Notes: generated by a model not told the origin, from the letters alone. A stretch of DNA of 57,935 bases from Gammaproteobacteria bacterium (GCA_016179185.1 JACORW010000038.1:1-57935); one strand, 5' to 3'; shown: positions 45,198 through 54,044, counted from the first letter of the stretch. A program made the numbers and translations.

Positions 45198-46712
45198 CTA
45201 GCGACGCGGCTTGATTTTCCTGTCCCTTGCCTGGTCCTTCCCGAATGACCCAGGGTTGTTGTCGGCCGCTGCGGAGCGGGATGCTCGGAAGAGGTCACGT
45301 TCGATACCCGCGGCGCCGAAAAGATAGTCACGGCTTGCCTCCAGTTCGCTCCGGAGTTTCACGATATCCACGTCCAGAAGCTGGCCTTTCCATTTTCGGA
45401 TTTTACCCGCCACCATCACGGTATTGACATTGCTGCGCTCCATGAGGGTGACGACGGCGCCGGGAACATGATTGAGCGGGGCTACGTTTATCGCAGTCGC
45501 GTCAAGCAAGATGACATCAGCGTCCTTTCCCGGCGTCAGCGAGCCGGTTTTGCCATCAAGCTTGAGACTCTTCGCACCTTCTCGCGTCGCAAAGCGGATC
45601 ACGTCGCGGGAGGTAAGGAGCGCTGGCAGCTCCTCCTTCTCGAGGAGCGCCGCCTCGTTCACAAAGGCGCGCTGCAGGATCAATGTGGAGCGCATCAGAG
45701 TGAACGGATCAGCAGTCATTGTGCATTCCACATCGCTCGAGAGCGACGGCTGCATGCCCAGGTCGAGCGCCTTCTGTATCGGAGGCATGCCATGACGCAT
45801 CGTCATCTCGATCGGTACTGAGAGGGATATGTGCGCGCCTGCGTCGGCAGCAGCTTTCCAGCCGAGGTCACGCATTCCAGTCATGTGGATAAAGATGTTG
45901 TCGGATCCGAATTGTCCGGCGCCGGCCAGTTGATCGAAAGTCGGCGCCATGCCAAAGGTGCCGACAACGTGAAGGGCCACTGGAACACCCAACTCGCGAC
46001 CGATCTTCCATGAATTTTCATGGCCCGGAAGATATATCTCGCCGCCCATCACCATCGTCAGCAATTGGTCATCGGCGGAAAAGTACTGCAGCTTCAGCCG
46101 GCGCGCATCGTCAGGATACTTCGCTCGGTCGCCCCAACCTTCGAAATATCCAAACACCGACCGGCGGCCGGCATCTCTGAGCGCCTGGATGGCTGCGTCG
46201 GAATGCTCCGGCGTGTGATGGATCTGCGAGACATCCATGACCGTTGTGACGCCGGCGTCAAGCTGAGCGATCGATCCGAACAGCTCATTGATGTAAACAT
46301 CCTGCGGCCGGTAAACTAACGAGAATTTCTGCAGGATATATTCGTAGTAGTTGATTGCGCCGTGCGGCTGCCCATCGTTGATGAGAATGCCGTCGGCGAG
46401 GAAGCCGCGTAGTGCAGTCTCGAACTGGTGGTGGTGGGTGTCGATGAAGCCCGGCATGACAATCATGCCCTTCGCATCGATTACCGCCGCTCCGGGCGCA
46501 TCGAGATTCGGACCAACGGCAGCTAGGGTGCTGCCTTCGACCAGCACGTCCGCCTCGGCGAAATCGCCGACTTGCGGATCCATACTGAGAACCGCGCCGC
46601 CTTTGATCAGTACGCGGCAACCGGCCTCGCCGGAGCTGACTGGAACCTCCTGAGCATCGGCTGCGGCAGATGGGAAGACGACCGAAGCGAATCGGTTTCC
46701 GATGGTCTCCAT
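45198..46712 (-). CDS. Amidohydrolase (TrzA/AtzA-like deaminase/hydrolase fold)
   Basis: Amidohydrolase of 504 residues of the cytosine-deaminase/chlorohydrolase type. After a small beta-domain (CRVLIKGGAVLSMDP) comes the metal motif MPGFIDTHHHQFET. Further metal-region segments are VPVALHVVGTFG, NIFIHMTGM and LSSDVECTM. The C-terminal part (GAKSLKLDGKTGSLTPGKDADVILLD) is typical. The ATG at 46712 has GGGAGGAG before it; an ATG at 46751 would overlap the SDR gene. It is the third gene of the bicupin operon. The substrate is probably a C-N or C-Cl bonded heterocycle or amide, by inference from the family. Confidence 0.88.
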   Translation of the reverse strand: METIGNRFASVVFPSAAADAQEVPVSSGEAGCRVLIKGGAVLSMDPQVGDFAEADVLVEGSTLAAVGPNLDAPGAAVIDAKGMIVMPGFIDTHHHQFETALRGFLADGILINDGQPHGAINYYEYILQKFSLVYRPQDVYINELFGSIAQLDAGVTTVMDVSQIHHTPEHSDAAIQALRDAGRRSVFGYFEGWGDRAKYPDDARRLKLQYFSADDQLLTMVMGGEIYLPGHENSWKIGRELGVPVALHVVGTFGMAPTFDQLAGAGQFGSDNIFIHMTGMRDLGWKAAADAGAHISLSVPIEMTMRHGMPPIQKALDLGMQPSLSSDVECTMTADPFTLMRSTLILQRAFVNEAALLEKEELPALLTSRDVIRFATREGAKSLKLDGKTGSLTPGKDADVILLDATAINVAPLNHVPGAVVTLMERSNVNTVMVAGKIRKWKGQLLDVDIVKLRSELEASRDYLFGAAGIERDLFRASRSAAADNNPGSFGKDQARDRKIKPRR

Positions 46713-46735
46713 GCCTTCTCCTCCCTGAATGCTGC

Positions 46736-47431
46736 TCAGGTCAGCAGCCATCCATTGTCGACGTTCAAGTTCACTCCGTTGATCGACTGATTGTCGAGCA
46801 GGAACACCGCGGCGTTCGCGACGTCACCCATCGTGGCAAGGCGCCTGGTGGGCGTACGGCTGATCACGGCGTCGAGATTCTTGCCCGACCACGCCGGGCT
46901 GTCACCGACGATCCCCGGGTGGATCGCGTTGACCCGGATCGGTGCAAGCTCCACGGCCAGGGTGTGCACCATGGTTGCAACTGCACCGTTGACGGTGGTA
47001 ACGGTCGTGGAGCCTGGATAGGGCCGCTCCTTTGCAAGGCCGCCGAAGAGAACGATGGAAGCGTCCGCGGTGAGCCTCGACAGCAGGGCATGAACCGCTT
47101 CGGTGTAGCCTACCAACTTGAGCGTCACGAGATTAAGCGCCTGCTCCACGTTATAGTCGCGCACTGTGTTGGCATCCCGCTGGATGGCACTGATGACAAC
47201 ATGGCGAAGCGTCGGCACGTCGGCCAGCGCCGAGGCGATCTCGTGCGGCTTCGAAAGATCAAGCGCCAGTCCGGTCACGCCGGCATCCAGATCGGCGGCG
47301 ACAGCGGTGGACCGTTCCCGGCCGCGCCCCGTGATGATGACTTTGTTGCCGCGTGCGGACAACCGACGGGCGATCTCCAGACCGATTCCCTGCGTACCGC
47401 CGATGACGATCGCGTTGTCAGCCATGCTCAT
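46736..47431 (-). CDS. SDR-fold protein lacking the catalytic Tyr-Lys pair
   Basis: Short-chain dehydrogenase fold of 231 residues. The nucleotide motif IGGTQGIGLEIARRL is intact, and VELAPIRVNAIHPGIVGDSP follows in the normal place. At the YxxxK position the sequence is V-T-T-V-N, so both catalytic residues are missing, and the usual NAG motif is VISAI. It may bind NAD(P) without classical catalysis, or use other residues. The start codon overlaps the bicupin stop by one base. Confidence 0.85.
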   Translation of the reverse strand: MSMADNAIVIGGTQGIGLEIARRLSARGNKVIITGRGRERSTAVAADLDAGVTGLALDLSKPHEIASALADVPTLRHVVISAIQRDANTVRDYNVEQALNLVTLKLVGYTEAVHALLSRLTADASIVLFGGLAKERPYPGSTTVTTVNGAVATMVHTLAVELAPIRVNAIHPGIVGDSPAWSGKNLDAVISRTPTRRLATMGDVANAAVFLLDNQSINGVNLNVDNGWLLT

Positions 47432-48327
47432 TACTTTTCGATCTTGCGTTCCAGATATTCCCAGTCCCGGCTGAACCGGTAAGAGTGGCGCGCGGGCGGC
47501 TGCGGCGACTGCGTCTCCAGCCAGCGGACAGTGGATTTGCTACGGTTGCAGAATGCGTGGATGCTCCCTACTCCTGTCCACAGCACGTCGCCCTTCCCCA
47601 GCACGTAAGTGGCGTCGTCGGCGACCGCCTCGACTTCGCCTTCGAGTATCGTGTATGTCTCTTCCAAAGGATGATCATGCGCATGCGCCACGCCACCGGG
47701 CTGGTACTCGACCATGAACATGGTTCCCAGTGCCGCCGACATTCTCTGGTCTACCAGCATCTTGACGGCGATGCCGCTATAGGCGAGCAACGCGGTCGCC
47801 ATGCTTGCAGAAACCGTCGGAGCCTCCACCCGCGCGCCCACCTTGAGCTTATCGAGCGTGATATCGTCATCGGTCATGCGGAAGAAATGACGCGTGCGCG
47901 GATCGCGGATGTCCAGCGGTTCGACCGGAACGCCTTCAGGCGGGCCGAAGAAGAATACATCGCGAGGGCCGTTGCCGTCGCGCGGTATCGGCGTCAGCAT
48001 ATCGATCCATTTGCCTGTTCCAGCATCCGATCCGAGCCAGGCATGAGGCGCTCCGACGGGGATCACTCCGCAGGCTCCCGGCGGAAGCGGATAACCGCGA
48101 CCATCCAGGACCAGAATCGGTTCGCCTCCAGTGATATAGAAAAACTCCTCGAACGAGTGCACGTGGACGTCGATCCGACCACCCGCATCGAGCTCGCAAA
48201 ATCCGAGGGCGGTATGCACGGAACCGGACACCCTGTCGATCACCGCGCTCCTGCGAAAGCGGTTGCTGTGCCCTGCGTAAGCGGGAAGAAGTTTGATCTC
48301 GTCGGCCCGCGCGACATAATGTGCCAC
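47431..48327 (-). CDS. Bicupin protein
   Basis: Two cupin domains in 298 residues. The first has DVHVHSFEEFFYITGGEPILVLDG and IPVGAPHAWLG. The second has VAHAHDHPLEETYTILEGEVEAVADD and a histidine later in VGSIHAF, giving plausible metal sites in both. The linker holds GVPVEPLDIRDPRTRHFFRM, the segment also found in the remnant at 42.2 kb. It could be a dioxygenase, isomerase or ureidoglycine-aminohydrolase-like enzyme. GTG start with AGGAGG site. First gene of a three-gene operon under module b. Confidence 0.85.
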   Translation of the reverse strand: MAHYVARADEIKLLPAYAGHSNRFRRSAVIDRVSGSVHTALGFCELDAGGRIDVHVHSFEEFFYITGGEPILVLDGRGYPLPPGACGVIPVGAPHAWLGSDAGTGKWIDMLTPIPRDGNGPRDVFFFGPPEGVPVEPLDIRDPRTRHFFRMTDDDITLDKLKVGARVEAPTVSASMATALLAYSGIAVKMLVDQRMSAALGTMFMVEYQPGGVAHAHDHPLEETYTILEGEVEAVADDATYVLGKGDVLWTGVGSIHAFCNRSKSTVRWLETQSPQPPARHSYRFSRDWEYLERKIEK

Positions 48328-48351
48328 GGAATCCTCCTCTGGGGTACAGGT

Positions 48352-48400
48352 GTTTATCTCTGATAAACTGTTTATAATATCTTAACAGCGGGGCTGTCAA
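48352..48400 (-). promoter_or_regulatory. Promoter/operator module b upstream of the bicupin operon
   Basis: On the minus strand TTGACA (48400-48395), 17 bp, TTATAA (48377-48372), followed by ATAAAC, GTTTAT and ATAAAC in the same order as in module a. About 45 of 50 positions from TTGACA to the last ATAAAC look identical between a and b. It lies 25 bp before the bicupin GTG. Confidence 0.78.
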
Positions 48401-48636
48401 GGTTTTCAGGTGCCAATGTCCGCTGTGCCGGGCAGGAACTTCCGTGCGTGGTCTGGTGGTAATTCAACTCGCTGAACAATGATATTGCTCCGACTACAAC
48501 GCTTGACCGCGAGTCATCGGTCGGCAATTCCATCTCGATCAGGTCCACAACAAACAGTTCATGAATATGTCGCGTATCGGAAAAGTCATCACGGCTGAGA
48601 AAACGCCGGCGGACATCGAAATCCAGGCATGAAGAC
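48401..48636. other. Intergenic space without recognised gene
   Basis: Space between module b and the HIBADH-like gene. I see no convincing gene. A 23-codon frame from about 48559 (MNMSRIGKVITAEKTPADIEIQA) ends near 48630 and could be a leader peptide or remnant. No copy of the promoter module faces the rightward operon here. Confidence 0.4.
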
Positions 48637-49515
48637 ATGAATCTGGGATACATCGGCCTGGGAGTAATGGGCAGCCGAATGGTGGATCGGCTGCTCGCAA
48701 AAGGCCACACCGTTACGGGATACAACCGCACTCGTTCGAAGGCCCAGTGGCTGATCGACAAAGGGATGAAGTGGGCGGATTCTCCCCGCGAGCTCTGCGA
48801 CTCCGCAGACATCATCATCTCGATGATTTCCGATTCTTCGGCGGTTGAGGGGGTAGCAAATGGCCCGAACGGCATGTTGGCGGGCCTGACTTCCGGCAAA
48901 GTCTGGATCGAGATGAGCACGATCAGCCCGGCAACGCATCGAAGGGTGGCCGGCGGAGTGAGAGAGAAGGGCGCGGATATGGTCGATGCGCCCGTTTCCG
49001 GAAGCGTGAGCACGCTCGAGCAGGGAAAACTCTCAATCATGGTCGGCGGCCGGCGCGAAACCTTCGAGCGCGTCAAACCGGTATTGCTCGATATCGGACC
49101 CAGGGTTACCTACGTCGGCGACAGCGGGCTCGCGCTTGTCATGAAGATTGCGACGAACTTGAGCGTGGCCGTACAGTTGCTCGCGTTTTCCGAAGGCGTT
49201 TTGCTGGCCGAGAAAAGCGGAATTCCACGCGAGATCGCCGTCGATGTGCTGACGCACAGCGTGATCGGGTCGCCGGTGGTTCAGTATCGCGGCCCCTTCG
49301 TTCTGAAAATGCCGGACGAAGCCTGGTTCAATGTGAACATGATGCAAAAGGACATGCTGCTCGCGCTCGAGCTGGGCCGGCAGGTGGATGTTCCGTTGCC
49401 GACAACCGCCGTTGCCAATGAGTTTCTTACTGCCGCGCGGGGCATGGGCCTTGTCAAGCACGATTTTGCAATTCTCTTTGAAGTGCTTGCACGAATGTCT
49501 GGAGTTAAACAATGA
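48637..49515 (+). CDS. 3-hydroxyisobutyrate dehydrogenase-like oxidoreductase
   Basis: Beta-hydroxyacid dehydrogenase of 292 residues. The Rossmann motif GYIGLGVMGSRMVDRLLAKGH opens it, and MSTISPATHR and DAPVSGSVSTLEQGKLSIMVGG mark the substrate loop. The catalytic lysine is in ALVMKIATNLSV near residue 170. It should oxidise a beta-hydroxyacid or reduce a semialdehyde. It overlaps the E1 alpha gene by four bases (ATGA), so it is translationally coupled to the oxoacid dehydrogenase genes. Confidence 0.9.
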   Translation: MNLGYIGLGVMGSRMVDRLLAKGHTVTGYNRTRSKAQWLIDKGMKWADSPRELCDSADIIISMISDSSAVEGVANGPNGMLAGLTSGKVWIEMSTISPATHRRVAGGVREKGADMVDAPVSGSVSTLEQGKLSIMVGGRRETFERVKPVLLDIGPRVTYVGDSGLALVMKIATNLSVAVQLLAFSEGVLLAEKSGIPREIAVDVLTHSVIGSPVVQYRGPFVLKMPDEAWFNVNMMQKDMLLALELGRQVDVPLPTTAVANEFLTAARGMGLVKHDFAILFEVLARMSGVKQ

Positions 49516-50510
49516 CAACCGTCCTGGATCGATCAAAGGCGCATTCCGAAAGCGACGTACAGCAATGGCTCCGAATGTATCGCCAAATGCTGATGATTCG
49601 TTTGTTCGAAGAACAGGTCAACGATCTATACACGCGCGCGCTGATGCCGGGTCTTGCTCACCTTTATACGGGCCAGGAGGCCGTCGCCGTCGGGATCTGT
49701 GAAGCGCTACGGCTCGACGATTACATTACGAGCACTCATCGCGGCCACGGCCATTGCCTGGCCAAAGGCGCGCAACTGGGTGCGATGTTCGCCGAGTTGC
49801 TCGGTAAGGAAGCAGGCTATTGCAAAGGCAAAGGCGGATCGATGCATATCGCCGATCCCGATACCGGTAACCTCGGAGCAAACGCCATTGTCGGCGGGAG
49901 CGCCGGTATTGCAACAGGCGCGGCGTTTTCAGCCAAGCGCCTGAACACGGGACAGGTCGCCGTTTGCTTTTTCGGTGATGGCGCGATGGGACAGGGCCTG
50001 CTGTACGAAGTCATGAACATGGCTGCACTCTGGACACTCCCCGTGATCTACGTCTGCGAAAATAACCTGTACAACGAATACACGCATAATTCGGAGACCC
50101 TGGCGGGAGACATGTTGACGCGCGCCGTCGGCTTCGGCGTCCCCGGGGAGAGAATCGACGGCCAGGAAGTCCGGAAAGTCTACGCGACCGCGAAAACAAT
50201 GGTGGCCCGCGTTCGTGCCGGCGCCGGCCCTGCGTTTCTCGTGTGTGATACATATCGGTTCCATGGCCATCACGTGGGCGATATCAACCGCGAATATTAC
50301 CGCTCCAAGCAGGAAGAGCAGCAATGGAAGACAGAACGGGATCCCGTCAAGCTGATGTTGGACTGGTTGACGACAGAGAAGGTGGCCAATCGTGCTCAAT
50401 TGGATCAGATTCAAAATGAAGTGAAGGCCGAAGTAGAGAAAGCCGTCCAGTTCGCGATGGCAGCTCCGTATCCGGCTGTGGACAGGGTGGCTCAAGACGT
50501 ATATGCCTGA
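49512..50510 (+). CDS. 2-oxoacid/acetoin dehydrogenase E1 component, alpha subunit
   Basis: Thiamine-diphosphate dependent E1 alpha subunit of 332 residues, similar to PdhA/AcoA. The TPP motif begins GDGAMGQGLLYEVMNMAALW and ends with CENN. THRGHGHCLAKGAQ, CKGKGGSMHIAD and NLGANAIVGGS are classical. DTYRFHGHHVGD is the phosphorylation-loop region. Acetoin dehydrogenase and pyruvate or branched-chain oxoacid dehydrogenases share these marks. It overlaps the beta subunit gene by eight bases. Confidence 0.93.
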   Translation: MTTVLDRSKAHSESDVQQWLRMYRQMLMIRLFEEQVNDLYTRALMPGLAHLYTGQEAVAVGICEALRLDDYITSTHRGHGHCLAKGAQLGAMFAELLGKEAGYCKGKGGSMHIADPDTGNLGANAIVGGSAGIATGAAFSAKRLNTGQVAVCFFGDGAMGQGLLYEVMNMAALWTLPVIYVCENNLYNEYTHNSETLAGDMLTRAVGFGVPGERIDGQEVRKVYATAKTMVARVRAGAGPAFLVCDTYRFHGHHVGDINREYYRSKQEEQQWKTERDPVKLMLDWLTTEKVANRAQLDQIQNEVKAEVEKAVQFAMAAPYPAVDRVAQDVYA

Positions 50511-51486
50511 GACTCGTGAATTGACTCTGGGAGAAGCAGTCCGCGAAGCGCTCGCGGAAGAAATGCGACGCGACTCGCGCGTCTTCATCTGCGGCGAAGA
50601 CATCGCGGAGGCCGGCACGGTTTTTAAAGTTTTAACCGGCCTGGTGGACGAATTCGGTAAAGAGCGCGTGCTCGATACCCCGATATCGGAGGCCGGCTTT
50701 ACCGGTATTGCCGTCGGCGCCGCCATGACCGGGATGCGGCCCGTAGTGGACATCATGTTCGGTGATTTTTCCACTCTGGTCATGGACCAGATGGTGAATC
50801 AGGCCGCGAAGGTTCGCTACATGTCGGGTGGAAAGTGCAAAGTTCCCATGGTCATGCGCGCAACGCTCGGCGCGTCCCGCCGGTCGGCTGCCCAGCACTC
50901 GCAGTCACTACATGCCTGGTTTGCCCATATCCCGGGTTTGAAAGTGGTGTTGCCCTCGACGCCGTACGATGCCAAAGGCCTGATGAAAACGGCGATCCGC
51001 GACGACAATCCGGTCGTATTTTTCGAAGATAAGATGATGTACAAGCTGAAAGGGCCCGTGCCGGCGGAGGATTACACCATTCCATTCGGCGTCGCGGATA
51101 TCAAGCGCGTGGGTACGGACATTACGATCATCGCGACCAGCAGCATGGTCCAGGTAGCGCTTGACGCCGCCAAGATGCTTGAAGAGTTCGATATCAGCGC
51201 GGAGGTGATTGATCCACGCACGGTCTGGCCGCTCGATGAGAAGACACTTATCGAATCGGCAAAAAAGACTTCCCGGGTGATTGTTGTTGATGAGGGTTAT
51301 GAACGCTACGGGGTGACCGCTGAAATTGCATCGGTGATTGCCGAAGGCGCATTCTTCAGCCTGGAAGCGCCTGTAAAGAGGATCGGAGCGATGCACGTTC
51401 CGATTCCATTCTCTCCGCCATTGGAAGATGCCACCATCCCGACCGAACGACAGGTGTTTGGAGCGGCAAAGGCGCTCTGCGGGTAA
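50503..51486 (+). CDS. 2-oxoacid/acetoin dehydrogenase E1 component, beta subunit
   Basis: Partner of the alpha subunit, 327 residues. TLGEAVREALAEEMRRDSRVFICGEDIAEAGTVFKVLTGLVDEFG, DTPISEAGFTGIAVGAAMTGMRPVVDIMFGDF and SQSLHAWFAHIPGLKVVLPSTPYDAKGLMKTAI are the standard blocks. The C-terminal transketolase domain has VEDGY-like VVDEGYERYGVTAEIAS. The alpha2-beta2 enzyme decarboxylates a 2-oxoacid or cleaves acetoin and reduces the lipoyl group of E2. Confidence 0.93.
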   Translation: MPETRELTLGEAVREALAEEMRRDSRVFICGEDIAEAGTVFKVLTGLVDEFGKERVLDTPISEAGFTGIAVGAAMTGMRPVVDIMFGDFSTLVMDQMVNQAAKVRYMSGGKCKVPMVMRATLGASRRSAAQHSQSLHAWFAHIPGLKVVLPSTPYDAKGLMKTAIRDDNPVVFFEDKMMYKLKGPVPAEDYTIPFGVADIKRVGTDITIIATSSMVQVALDAAKMLEEFDISAEVIDPRTVWPLDEKTLIESAKKTSRVIVVDEGYERYGVTAEIASVIAEGAFFSLEAPVKRIGAMHVPIPFSPPLEDATIPTERQVFGAAKALCG

Positions 51487-51488
51487 GA

Positions 51489-51515
51489 ATTAACGCGAGC
51501 TGAAGCCCGCGTTTA
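51489..51515 (+). other. Stem-loop between E1 beta and E2 genes
   Basis: AACGCGAGC pairs with GCCCGCGTT around TGAA, with one mismatch, in the 49-bp gap. No T-run follows directly. It may protect or process the mRNA between the two cistrons. Confidence 0.4.
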
Positions 51516-51535
51516 ACTACTGTAAAATAAGAAAT

Positions 51536-52726
51536 ATGGCTACAAGTGTTGTGATGCCTGCGCTGGAGATGGCGCAGGAAACCGGGAAGATCGTCTCGTG
51601 GCTGAAAAAAGAAGGCGACGCCATCAATAAAGGCGCGCCCCTGCTCGAAGTGGAAACCGATAAGGCCGTGGTCGAGGTCGAGGCGACCGCGGATGGTGTT
51701 CTCGCAGGGGTGAAGTCGCATGAAGGCGATGTGGTTCCCGTGGGCGTAACGATCGCATGGATCGTGGCGCCCGGAGAAAAGCCGCCCGCAGATTCACCGG
51801 CGGCGGCCCCGGCCGCTCGAAAGGTTACCGAACAGCCACCGCAGGCTGCTTCAATGCCGGCTCCCATTTCTGTGGAATCCAGTGCGCGACGCGAAGGCGG
51901 GCCACAGATTTCGCCCAAGGCTCGCCGCCTCGCCAAAGAGAAAGGCGTTGACATAAACCGCATCAAGGGCACAGGTCCCGACGGAACCATCACCGGCGAA
52001 GACGTTCTGGCGGCTGCTGCAGCACCCGCGGCGGCAGCCCCTTCGGCCCGGGCGCCTTCCGTTCTCAGTGGCATCGCCCGTTTGATGGCAGAACGTACAA
52101 CGCAGAGTTGGACGCAAGTCCCGCACTTCGTCCTTACGCGGGAAATTGATGTCGCAGCGCTTCAACAGGCGCGGGAGAAACTTGGTCCAGCCATCGAACG
52201 TGACCGCGGAGTAAAGATCACGGTGACGGATCTTCTCGTCGCCCTCGCCGCGCAAGTCCTGAAAAAACATCCGAAGATGAACGCGAGCTGGGGCGCAAAC
52301 GGAATTCAGCTCAATCCGCAGATCAACATCAGCGTTGCGATGGCGGTGACGGACGCAGTCGTTGGAGCGGTTATTCCGAATGCCGATGCTGCCGCCCTCG
52401 CCGACATCGCGGTGCAGCGGCGTAATCTGACCGAGAGGGCAAGAAGCAGCCGCCTGAAGCCCGCCGATGTGACCGGCGGCACGTTCACAATCAGCAATCT
52501 GGGCATGTACAAGATCGATTCTTTCAACGCCATCATCGCGCCACCGCAGGCCGCCATTCTTGCAGTCGGCCGCATCGCGGATCGTGTGGTGGCCGTGAAT
52601 GGACGACCTGCGGTCCGCCCAATGATGACATTGACGCTTTCGAGCGATCATCGTGTCGTCGATGGCGCTCAAGCGGCTTTGTTCCTTAACGATCTGGCCG
52701 AAGCGATTCGCGCGCCAGAGCTGTAA
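51536..52726 (+). CDS. 2-oxoacid dehydrogenase E2 (dihydrolipoamide acyltransferase)
   Basis: E2 of 396 residues. One lipoyl domain has the modified lysine in VETDKAVVEVEA near residue 42. An alanine/proline linker follows, then a peripheral-subunit-binding domain (ISPKARRLAKEKGVDINRIKGTGPDGTITGEDVL, about 120-155) and the catalytic domain ending SSDHRVVDGAQAALFL with the active-site histidine and aspartate. It accepts the acyl group from E1 and passes it to CoA. The cognate E3 is absent here, so a general lipoamide dehydrogenase must serve. Confidence 0.94.
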   Translation: MATSVVMPALEMAQETGKIVSWLKKEGDAINKGAPLLEVETDKAVVEVEATADGVLAGVKSHEGDVVPVGVTIAWIVAPGEKPPADSPAAAPAARKVTEQPPQAASMPAPISVESSARREGGPQISPKARRLAKEKGVDINRIKGTGPDGTITGEDVLAAAAAPAAAAPSARAPSVLSGIARLMAERTTQSWTQVPHFVLTREIDVAALQQAREKLGPAIERDRGVKITVTDLLVALAAQVLKKHPKMNASWGANGIQLNPQINISVAMAVTDAVVGAVIPNADAAALADIAVQRRNLTERARSSRLKPADVTGGTFTISNLGMYKIDSFNAIIAPPQAAILAVGRIADRVVAVNGRPAVRPMMTLTLSSDHRVVDGAQAALFLNDLAEAIRAPEL

Positions 52727-52739
52727 TTGGAGATGTTCA

Positions 52740-54044
52740 ATGGCGAAGAACCTGAAACCTGAATTCCTTCCCGTCAACGAAGATGACCTCAAGCCCTCGC
52801 ATCGTTGGAACCGGCCGCTGATGGCGCCGGGTACCACGCAAGTCGATTTCGAAGAGCGCGTCGAGTTCCGGCGCCTTCACCGATATCGGCTCGCCCGCAC
52901 GCGCCAGGCATTGGCACAGTCCGGTTTGGGCGCGATGCTGTGCTTCGATCAGTACAACATCCGCTACATTTCGAGCACCGTTATCGGAGAATGGGCCCGC
53001 GACAAGCTGATCCGCTACTGTTTGCTGACCGGGAACGGCGATCCATGGGTGTGGGATTTCGGATCCGCCGCTCGTCACCATCGGATTTACTGCCCGTGGT
53101 TGCACGAGGATCACGTTCGCGCCGGCAATCCCGGCATGCGTGGCGCAATCGGGCCGGAGGTCGGGCTGTTCAAGCAGGCCGCGAAGGAGATCAAGCAGCT
53201 TCTCAGGCAGGAAGGCGTGGCAGACATGCCGCTCGGCCTGGACCTGTGCGAGCCCGGAATGCTATTCGCGTTGCAGGAAGAAGGGCTCGAAGTTCGCGAC
53301 GGGCAGCAGATGATGCTGACGGCGCGGGAAATCAAAAGTCACGACGAAATCACCCTGCTCAATATCGCTTCGAGCATGGTGGACGGCGTCTATCAGGATA
53401 TCGCCGCCGAGCTGAAGCCCGGAGTGAAGGAAAGCCAGATCGTCGCGCTCGCGACCAAGCGCCTGTACGAAATGGGTTCGGACTGTGTCGAGGCGATCAA
53501 TTCGATTTCCGGAGAACGCTGCAGCCCGCATCCGCACAATTTCACCGACCGGCTGATTCGTCCCGGTGACCAGGCCTACTTCGACATCATCCATTCCTTT
53601 ATCGGCTACCGAACGTGCTACTACCGCACCTTTGCGGTCGGCAGTTCAACGCCGGCGCAGCGCGATGCCTACAAGCAGGCGCGGCAATGGATGGATGACA
53701 CGATCGCCATGCTGAAACCCGGCGTCAGCACAGACAAGGCCGCCGAGCAACTGCCCGAGGCATCCGCGATCGGCTTCGAGAGCGAGATGGCCGCTTTCGG
53801 CCTCAACTTCTGCCACGGCCTTGGACTCGGCCTCCACGAGCGTCCATTGATCTCGCGCCTCAACTCCTTCATCGAACCCTACGAGCTCAAGGAAGGAATG
53901 GTCTTTGCGGTCGAAACTTTCTGTCCCGCGAAGGATGGAGTCTCCGCCGCGCGCATCGAAGAGATGGTGGTGCTCACTCCGGACGGCGCCAAGATCATCT
54001 CGCTGTATCCGGCGAATGAGCTGCCGGTCGCTAACCCGTACTAA
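52740..54044 (+). CDS. M24-fold protein (aminopeptidase P/creatinase/DddP superfamily) with altered metal site
   Basis: Pita-bread-fold protein of 434 residues. The N-terminal creatinase-like domain includes RYRLARTRQALAQSGLGAMLCFDQYNIRYIS. In the metal domain Asp282 (AYFDIIHSF), His359 (NFCHGLGLGLHERP), Glu392 (FAVETF) and Glu407 (ARIEEMVVL) are kept. The second aspartate, 11 residues after the first, is Cys293 (GYRTCYYRTF). That makes an ordinary dimetal peptidase unlikely. DddP and creatinase show that this fold serves other C-N or C-S chemistry. The ATG at 52740 follows TTGGAG. Confidence 0.85.
   Translation: MAKNLKPEFLPVNEDDLKPSHRWNRPLMAPGTTQVDFEERVEFRRLHRYRLARTRQALAQSGLGAMLCFDQYNIRYISSTVIGEWARDKLIRYCLLTGNGDPWVWDFGSAARHHRIYCPWLHEDHVRAGNPGMRGAIGPEVGLFKQAAKEIKQLLRQEGVADMPLGLDLCEPGMLFALQEEGLEVRDGQQMMLTAREIKSHDEITLLNIASSMVDGVYQDIAAELKPGVKESQIVALATKRLYEMGSDCVEAINSISGERCSPHPHNFTDRLIRPGDQAYFDIIHSFIGYRTCYYRTFAVGSSTPAQRDAYKQARQWMDDTIAMLKPGVSTDKAAEQLPEASAIGFESEMAAFGLNFCHGLGLGLHERPLISRLNSFIEPYELKEGMVFAVETFCPAKDGVSAARIEEMVVLTPDGAKIISLYPANELPVANPY

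Noticed and set aside
48372..49076. Minus-strand frame of 234 codons upstream of and across the HIBADH-like gene
   Set aside because: Most of it is antisense to a clear gene, and the remaining part has no recognisable domain or ribosome binding site.
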